NCBI GenBank assembly: GCA_016218725.1
Contig: JACRDB010000048.1
Coordinates: forward strand, 1-36,273
Source: Deltaproteobacteria bacterium
Lineage (GTDB): Bacteria > Myxococcota_A > Polyangia > Polyangiales > Ga0077539
DNA length: 36,273 nucleotides
Direction: 5' to 3'
Below the pieces are notes generated by a model. It ran no database searches, was not told the origin of the DNA, and worked only from the letters and a program-made list of their open reading frames with translations. The translations under genes were made by a program, and so were the position numbers. Positions 32,329 through 36,273 of the stretch are shown in pieces (positions within the stretch are counted from its first letter, which is position 1; every line of letters starts with the position of its first letter).

Positions 32329-32926
32329 CCCCGACGGAGGCCCCCCCGGTGCGGCGCTGGGCGCTCACCACCAGCGCGTCGAGCTGAGCCCTCAGCGTCG
32401 GCAGGTCTCGCTTGAGCACCGCGAGCTGCGCCCCGCAGCGCCGCGCCAGGAGGAGCTCCTCGTCCGCCGTGGCCAGCGCCACCCGGAGCGTGTCCTGCAA
32501 AGGCTCCGCAGACCCGAGGGCCTCCAGGAGCTGCGGCGCGCACACCCCGGGCATGCGCAGGTCCACCACCACCACGTCGGGCTGGGCCACCCCGCAGGCC
32601 ACCAGAAGCTCGGGGCCAAAGGCAAAGCCCCGGAGCTCATAGTCGTCCCCCAGGGCCTCGGCCACGGCCCCGCGGAACGTCCGCTCGTCGTCCACCAGGA
32701 ACACCAGCGGCCGCCGCCGCTCCACGCTCCGCGGCAGCGCGTACCCGTGGGCCTCCAGGAACAGCGCCAGGTCCCTCCGAGGCACCCTCCGGTGCCCCCC
32801 CTCCGTGGTCCGGGACACCAGAAGCCCCCGACGGATCCACTCGACCACCGCCGGACGGGAGACCCCACACATCCTGGCTATTTCCTCCGTAGTGAATTCC
32901 CGGTCTGCGAGCATTGCCACCAGCAT
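32297..32926 (-). CDS. HTH-receiver regulator with reversed domain order
   Basis: A 209-residue protein. Residues of about 8-62 are a MerR/excisionase-type helix-turn-helix (FTTEEIARMCGVSRPAVVEW, then RRGLL and a T-x-G-G-H-R wing). Residues of about 72-190 are a receiver domain with Asp79-Asp80, phospho-acceptor Asp122 (VVDLRMPG), Thr153 and Lys172. Most response regulators have the receiver first. Here the DNA-binding domain comes first. The N-terminal type is used by Xis-like and AdnA/BldC-like binders. The start is either ATG 32926 or ATG 32914. A T-rich run (T8) lies just upstream. No histidine kinase is adjacent. Confidence 0.85.
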   Translation of the reverse strand: MLVAMLADREFTTEEIARMCGVSRPAVVEWIRRGLLVSRTTEGGHRRVPRRDLALFLEAHGYALPRSVERRRPLVFLVDDERTFRGAVAEALGDDYELRGFAFGPELLVACGVAQPDVVVVDLRMPGVCAPQLLEALGSAEPLQDTLRVALATADEELLLARRCGAQLAVLKRDLPTLRAQLDALVVSAQRRTGGASVGVNGFHPAETS

Positions 32927-33032
32927 GCTCCAAGGGGGGCAAAAAAAACAAGGAAAAAGCGCAAACGATCAGCTCGACCGTAGCGTGTCGTCGGGCATTG
33001 ACAGGGCCCTGGACCCTGGGAAAGTCCCGCGG

Positions 33033-34085
33033 ATGCAAGGTTTTGACGCCGACGCGGCGGCCCTCCCGGGCTCCGGGCTCTACGGGCTCCCCACGACCCC
33101 CGAGGAGGCGAAGGTCCTGGTGGTCCCGGTGCCCTTCTCAGCGACCACGTCCTACGGAGGTGGGGCCTGGCGAGGCCCTGGGGCCATCCTGCGGGAGAGC
33201 CGCCAGGTGGACCTGTACGACCTGGACTTTGGGAGGGTCTACACCGCGGGGCTGGCGATGCTCCCGGAGCCCGAGGAGGTGCTGGCCTGGCACCACGAGG
33301 CCGAGGCCCTGGCCCGGGGCGTCCTGGCCGTGGGCGGGGCGGTGCAGGGCGACCCGCTCCTGGAGGCCGCCCTGGCGCGGGTGAATGCGCGTTGTGCGCG
33401 GGTGAATGACCATGTGCTCTCCGTGGTGCGGGCGCTCCTGGCGGACGGGCGTCAGGTGGCGCTGGTGGGCGGCGACCACGCGGTGCCCCTCGGGTGCATC
33501 CAGGCCCACGCGGAGTGTCATCCGGGCCTTGGGATCCTCCACCTGGACGCCCACGCGGACCTGCGGGTGGCCTACGAGGGCTTTCGCTACTCCCATGCGT
33601 CCATCATGGACAACGTGCTCCGGGAGGTGCCCGGGGTCTCACGGATCGTGCAGGTGGGCCTGAGGGACCTGGGCGAGGCCGAGCTCCGGGCCATCGAGGG
33701 CTCCGGCGGGCGGGTGGTGCCCTTCTACGACCACGACCTGGCGGCCCGGCGCTTCGACGGAGAGCCCTGGAGCGCGCTGGTGAGGGAGATTGTCAACGCG
33801 CTCCCGGGGGAGGTGTACCTGTCGTTTGACATCGACGGCCTGGACCCGACGCTGTGCCCTCACACGGGCACCCCGGTGCCCGGAGGCCTGGGGTTCCGCG
33901 AGGTGTGCGCGCTCTTGAGCGCGGTGGCGCGCTCTGGGCGCCGCATCGTCGGGATGGACCTGGTGGAGGTGGTCCCGGGCCCCGACGGAGACCCCTGGGA
34001 CGGCAATGTCGCCGCGAGGCTCCTGTACAAAATGCTCGGGGCCCTGCGGGTGTCGCTTGACGGTGCCGGGCGGAGCACGCTATAA
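33033..34085 (+). CDS. Arginase/agmatinase family (ureohydrolase) enzyme
   Basis: A 350-residue ureohydrolase that should cleave a guanidino group with release of urea. The two-manganese site is complete: His149 (GGDHAVPLG), Asp172-x-His174-x-Asp176 (LDAHADLR), and Asp266-x-Asp268 (SFDIDGLDPT). The N-terminal block PFSATTSYGGGAWRGPGAIL is closest to agmatinase (SpeB)-like proteins, which would place it in putrescine synthesis. Substrate choice among agmatine, arginine, guanidinobutyrate and formiminoglutamate is not settled by the sequence. About 40 residues between the N-terminal block and GGDH are longer than in E. coli SpeB. ATG 33033 was chosen; the frame upstream is A-rich and antisense to the regulator. 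Confidence 0.87.
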   Translation: MQGFDADAAALPGSGLYGLPTTPEEAKVLVVPVPFSATTSYGGGAWRGPGAILRESRQVDLYDLDFGRVYTAGLAMLPEPEEVLAWHHEAEALARGVLAVGGAVQGDPLLEAALARVNARCARVNDHVLSVVRALLADGRQVALVGGDHAVPLGCIQAHAECHPGLGILHLDAHADLRVAYEGFRYSHASIMDNVLREVPGVSRIVQVGLRDLGEAELRAIEGSGGRVVPFYDHDLAARRFDGEPWSALVREIVNALPGEVYLSFDIDGLDPTLCPHTGTPVPGGLGFREVCALLSAVARSGRRIVGMDLVEVVPGPDGDPWDGNVAARLLYKMLGALRVSLDGAGRSTL

Positions 34086-34086
34086 G
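34057..34086 (+). promoter_or_regulatory. Sigma70-type promoter of tRNA-Ala
   Basis: TTGACG (34057-34062) and TATAAG (34081-34086) with an 18-base spacer. The -10 lies over the TAA stop of the ureohydrolase gene, so the tRNA promoter is embedded in the end of the upstream coding region. The tRNA starts 12 bases after the -10. Confidence 0.7.
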
Positions 34087-34098
34087 ACTCACCCCGTC

Positions 34099-34171
34099 GG
34101 GGCTGTAGCTCAGCTGGGAGAGCGCGTGAATGGCATTCACGAGGCCACCGGTTCGATCCCGGTCAGCTCCA
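34099..34171 (+). tRNA. tRNA-Ala (anticodon GGC)
   Basis: A 73-nt tRNA. Acceptor GGGGCTG pairs with CAGCTCC (one G-U). It has a D-arm with AGCTCAGCTGGGAGAGC, an anticodon stem CGTGA/TCACG with loop ATGGCAT (anticodon GGC), and a T-arm with GGTTCGATCC. Discriminator A is encoded and CCA is not. A CTTTTTCT run follows at once. Confidence 0.96.
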
Positions 34172-34217
34172 CTTTTTCTACATCCGCACAAATCTTCTGA
34201 GAAGTCTGCTACGTCCA

Positions 34218-34232
34218 AGGGAGGTTCTCCCT
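34218..34232. other. Small hairpin upstream of the RCC1 lipoprotein gene
   Basis: AGGGAG/CTCCCT with a 3-base loop, 30 bases before the GTG start of the RCC1 gene and its AAGGAGG Shine-Dalgarno sequence. It has no T run. It could sit in the 5' leader of that gene or be a processing end of the tRNA transcript. Confidence 0.4.
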
Positions 34233-34264
34233 CGGGTTGAGTAGAAGACACAAAGGAGGTCGTC

Positions 34265-35449
34265 GTGCGTGGTGGCTGGACCTTCCTAATCGTGGTGCTC
34301 GGTGCCTGCGCGGCGAGGCCCACAGCGTCCACCACGAGCGCGCTGGAGCCTCCGACCTCGGGGCGCCTCCGGGCGGTGTACGAGCGGGCCAAGGGGAGCG
34401 GTCCCGGGGTGCTGGAGCTGGCCCTCGGGGGGCCCAGCTGCGCGAGGCTCCGCGGGCGCCTGGTGCGCTGCTGGGGCTCCAACGACGCGGGGCAGCTCGG
34501 CAACGGGAGCACGCAGCACCAGCACACGCCCAAGCTGGTGCCTTCGCTGGAGGGGGCCACGCAGCTCGCGGTGGGCGGGAGCCACGCGTGCGCGAGGGTC
34601 ACCGGCGGCACCGTGCGGTGCTGGGGCTCCGGGTCCCTGGGGCAGCTCGGGGACGGGGCGCAGCGCGCGCGCTCGGAGCCCGTGACGCTCCAACGGCTGA
34701 CCGGCGTGGCGCAGGTGGCCCTCGGGGACGCCCATGGCTGCGCGCTGCTCTTTGACGGCGAGGTGCGCTGCTGGGGCTTCAACGCGGCGGGGCAGCTCGG
34801 GGACGGCTCGGCCCTGGACCGGCCGGAGCCCGTGGCCGTGCGGGGGCTCTCGGGCGCGGTGCAGGTGGCCCTCGGGCACTACCACTCCTGCGCGCTCCTC
34901 GGGGACGGCACGGCCCGCTGCTGGGGCTTCAACGGCGCCGGGCAGCTCGGCGACGGGACCCTGGCGGATCGCTTCGCGCCAAGGCCGGTGGCGGGGCTCA
35001 CGGGCGCGGCGCAGCTCGCCCTCGGGCGCCACCACACCTGCGCGCGTCTCGGGGACGGCACGGCCCGCTGCTGGGGCGCCAACGGCGCCGGGCAGCTCGG
35101 CGACGGGACCGCCATCGACCGGGGCCTGCCATCGCGGGTGCAGGGCCTGGACGACGTGGTGGAGCTCGCCCTCGGGGACCAGCACACCTGCGCCCGCCGC
35201 AGGGACGGCACCATGTGGTGCTGGGGCGCCAACGGCGACGGCCAGCTCGGCGACGGCACCCGGAGCTACCACCGCACGCCGGTGCTCGTCCGGGGGCTCC
35301 GGGGTGTCGCCCAGGTGGCCCTGGGAGAGCGCCACTCCTGCGCGCGCACCGCCGACGGCGAGGCCTGGTGCTGGGGCGACAACGACCTCGGGGCCCTGGG
35401 CGACGGCACCACCACGGACCGCACGGAGCCCGTCCCCGTGGCGTGGTAG
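34265..35449 (+). CDS. RCC1-repeat lipoprotein
   Basis: A 394-residue exported lipoprotein (lipobox in IVVLGAC) made of a seven-bladed RCC1-type beta-propeller. Seven CWG-x-N-x-x-G-x-L-G-type motifs occur, each preceded by an H-x-C-A pair and a D-G-x-(3)-C-W-G strand, so nearly every blade has two Cys that could form a disulfide. Period is about 50 residues. Bacterial RCC1 repeats of this Cys-rich type are common in myxobacterial surface proteins; the ligand is unknown. It starts at GTG 34265 with a strong AAGGAGG 4 bases upstream. It stands alone behind tRNA-Ala and converges on the small Cys-rich lipoprotein. Confidence 0.9.
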   Translation: MRGGWTFLIVVLGACAARPTASTTSALEPPTSGRLRAVYERAKGSGPGVLELALGGPSCARLRGRLVRCWGSNDAGQLGNGSTQHQHTPKLVPSLEGATQLAVGGSHACARVTGGTVRCWGSGSLGQLGDGAQRARSEPVTLQRLTGVAQVALGDAHGCALLFDGEVRCWGFNAAGQLGDGSALDRPEPVAVRGLSGAVQVALGHYHSCALLGDGTARCWGFNGAGQLGDGTLADRFAPRPVAGLTGAAQLALGRHHTCARLGDGTARCWGANGAGQLGDGTAIDRGLPSRVQGLDDVVELALGDQHTCARRRDGTMWCWGANGDGQLGDGTRSYHRTPVLVRGLRGVAQVALGERHSCARTADGEAWCWGDNDLGALGDGTTTDRTEPVPVAW

Positions 35450-35456
35450 ACACCGC

Positions 35457-35489
35457 CCTCGCCCGGGCGAGGTATACACGGTGTATACC
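35457..35489. terminator. Tandem palindromes between convergent genes
   Basis: CCTCGCCCGGGCGAGG (35457-35472) is a perfect 16-bp palindrome. It shares its last two bases with GGTATACACGGTGTATACC (35471-35489), a perfect 8-bp stem with a 3-base loop. They fill the 40-bp gap between the 3' ends of the RCC1 and 10-Cys lipoprotein genes and may serve as a two-way terminator. There is no T run, so a factor-binding site is also possible. Confidence 0.5.
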
Positions 35490-35867
35490 CTACGGGACGC
35501 AGGCCCCCATACGGCAGGCGAGGGGCATCCCGAGGGGACCGAGGGGGCAGTCCCGGGGGAGCATGCATGCGGGCACGCAGCGCAGGCCCTCGGGGACCAT
35601 GCCGCAGGTGCAGGGGCGTGACTCGGGCTGGCAGCGCCCGAAGCACTCCGGCGGCGCGGCGCAGCGCAGGAGCCCGCCGGAGGAGGTGTCGGTGGGGGCG
35701 GTGGTGTCTGCGGGGGCGGTGGTGTCCGGGGAGGTGTCTGGCGCGCTCGCGGAGTCGGCGCGGGCGTCGCGCAGGTCGGAGCCGATGGACACCTGCGCCG
35801 TGGGGCCGCAGCCGAGGCCTGCGACGAGCCCGAGGAGCGCCGCGGTGGGCGCGGCCCGAGGGCTCAC
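35490..35867 (-). CDS. Small 10-Cys lipoprotein
   Basis: A 125-residue lipoprotein (GLVAGLGC lipobox) with an Asp/Thr/Ala linker (about 28-62) and a C-terminal Cys-rich module. Its ten Cys follow the spacing 5-3-6-1-8-3-5-10-4 and it ends CRMGACVP. The module matches the C-terminal tail of the YHYH protein (24787-26169) in Cys spacing and in shared residues (C-T-C, CRMG). I know no named family for it. GTG 35867 overlaps the TGA of the upstream TPR gene (GTGA), so the two are coupled. Confidence 0.75.
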   Translation of the reverse strand: MSPRAAPTAALLGLVAGLGCGPTAQVSIGSDLRDARADSASAPDTSPDTTAPADTTAPTDTSSGGLLRCAAPPECFGRCQPESRPCTCGMVPEGLRCVPACMLPRDCPLGPLGMPLACRMGACVP

Positions 35868-36273
35868 CGCGGCCCGCGGGGAGCGGCGTCGCCGGGCGCG
35901 GCGCAGGCGCCCTCCACGCGGGGCGCGAGCGCCGACCGGGGGTGCGCGCGGAGGAAGCGCCGGGCGAGGGCTCGCGCGTCGTCACCGCGGCCCGCGGCGC
36001 AGAGGGCGAGCACCTCCTCGACCTGGCTCTCGGGGCGCAGGGCCCCGGCTGGGAAGCGCGCGCGGTAGCCCCGGAGCGCGGCCAGGGCCTCCGAGGGGCG
36101 CCCCTGGACCAGCGCCCGGTGGGCCTCAGCGAGGAGAGCGCCCTCGGCGAGGAGCGCGTCGGCGCGCGGGGGGCGCTCGCGCTGCGAGGGCGCTTGCGGG
36201 GTAGGAGAGGCCCGCGGGGCGAGCGCCGCGGTCGGGGTCGGAGGGGTTGTGCTGGGCGCCTCGGGCGTCGAGG
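35864..36273 (-). CDS. TPR-like tail protein, partial (start lies outside the window)
   Basis: The minus-strand frame is open from the window edge to TGA at 35864, at least 136 residues. A Pro/Ala/Thr linker is followed by a helical region, RADALLAEGALLAEAHRALV, then a tetratricopeptide pair ending ARRFLRAHPRSALAPRV. The helix pair with 'RxRFPxGAL' between helices and a C-x-AxGR turn is common at the C-terminus of myxobacterial proteins encoded next to FecR and ECF sigma factors. Such partners, if present, would lie beyond the window. It is coupled to the 10-Cys lipoprotein downstream. There is no internal ATG in this part. Confidence 0.7.
   Translation of the reverse strand, partial: STPEAPSTTPPTPTAALAPRASPTPQAPSQRERPPRADALLAEGALLAEAHRALVQGRPSEALAALRGYRARFPAGALRPESQVEEVLALCAAGRGDDARALARRFLRAHPRSALAPRVEGACAAPGDAAPRGPR

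Overview
The window is a stretch of very GC-rich chromosome, close to 70% GC or above by eye. Third codon positions are almost all G or C, and long shadow ORFs sit opposite most real genes. Several features point to a Gram-negative member of Myxococcota (old Deltaproteobacteria, Polyangia-like): a Ser/Thr kinase with a C-terminal membrane anchor, many lipoproteins with Asp/Thr/Ala/Pro-rich linkers, SspB plus a tmRNA tag that opens ANDN, a globin-coupled histidine kinase, and a myxobacterial-type TPR tail protein at the right edge. The taxonomic call is inference from gene content. No phage, plasmid, CRISPR or rRNA is present.

Region 1 (1-5000). A REP-like inverted pair of palindromes precedes a dipeptidyl-peptidase IV-type lipoprotein. 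Next come sspB (minus strand), a decayed patch at about 3236-3969, a CBS-domain protein, and ssrA (tmRNA, minus strand) with a clear sigma70-type promoter. The decayed patch holds a hairpin-rich IS200/IS605-like remnant between two gene fragments. SspB and tmRNA lie about 1.5 kb apart and act in one pathway: tagging of stalled nascent chains and their delivery to ClpXP.

Region 2 (5000-16540). A Ser/Thr kinase converges on an oxygen-respiration locus that is arranged divergently around one perfect FNR-type palindrome (9303-9316). To the right is ccoI-ccoS-ccoNO(fused)-ccoQ-ccoP(mono-haem)-ccoG, a complete cbb3 oxidase and its assembly set joined by stop/start overlaps. To the left are a SafE/UreH-type copper or redox membrane protein, a UspA protein, a globin-coupled sensor histidine kinase and a single-domain response regulator. 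This suggests one low-oxygen regulon that contains both a high-affinity oxidase and its own haem-based oxygen sensor.

Region 3 (16540-30260). This region holds envelope and surface functions. There is a GT39-like membrane protein with a TPR tail, coupled to an esterase lipoprotein. Then come a DUF2252 protein, a Tat-type lipoprotein with a DUF362 domain, a TIGR02757/DUF2400 protein with an endonuclease III-like Asp and Cys signature, and a coupled operon of an EF-hand membrane protein, a YHYH lipoprotein and a sulfatase. A GT4 glycosyltransferase and a large polytopic membrane protein follow.

Region 4 (30260-36273). In order: a TerB-like protein, a Met/Pro-repeat lipoprotein, a JmjC/cupin-8 dioxygenase-like protein, an HTH-receiver regulator with reversed domain order, an arginase/agmatinase-family enzyme, tRNA-Ala(GGC), a seven-repeat RCC1 lipoprotein, a small 10-Cys lipoprotein whose tail matches that of the YHYH protein, and the C-terminal part of a TPR protein that runs off the window.

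Novelty candidates: the oxygen-sensor/oxidase divergent locus, the shared 10-Cys lipoprotein tail, the hairpin-rich IS605-like relic, the endonuclease III-like reading of TIGR02757, and the HTH-first response regulator beside a JmjC protein.
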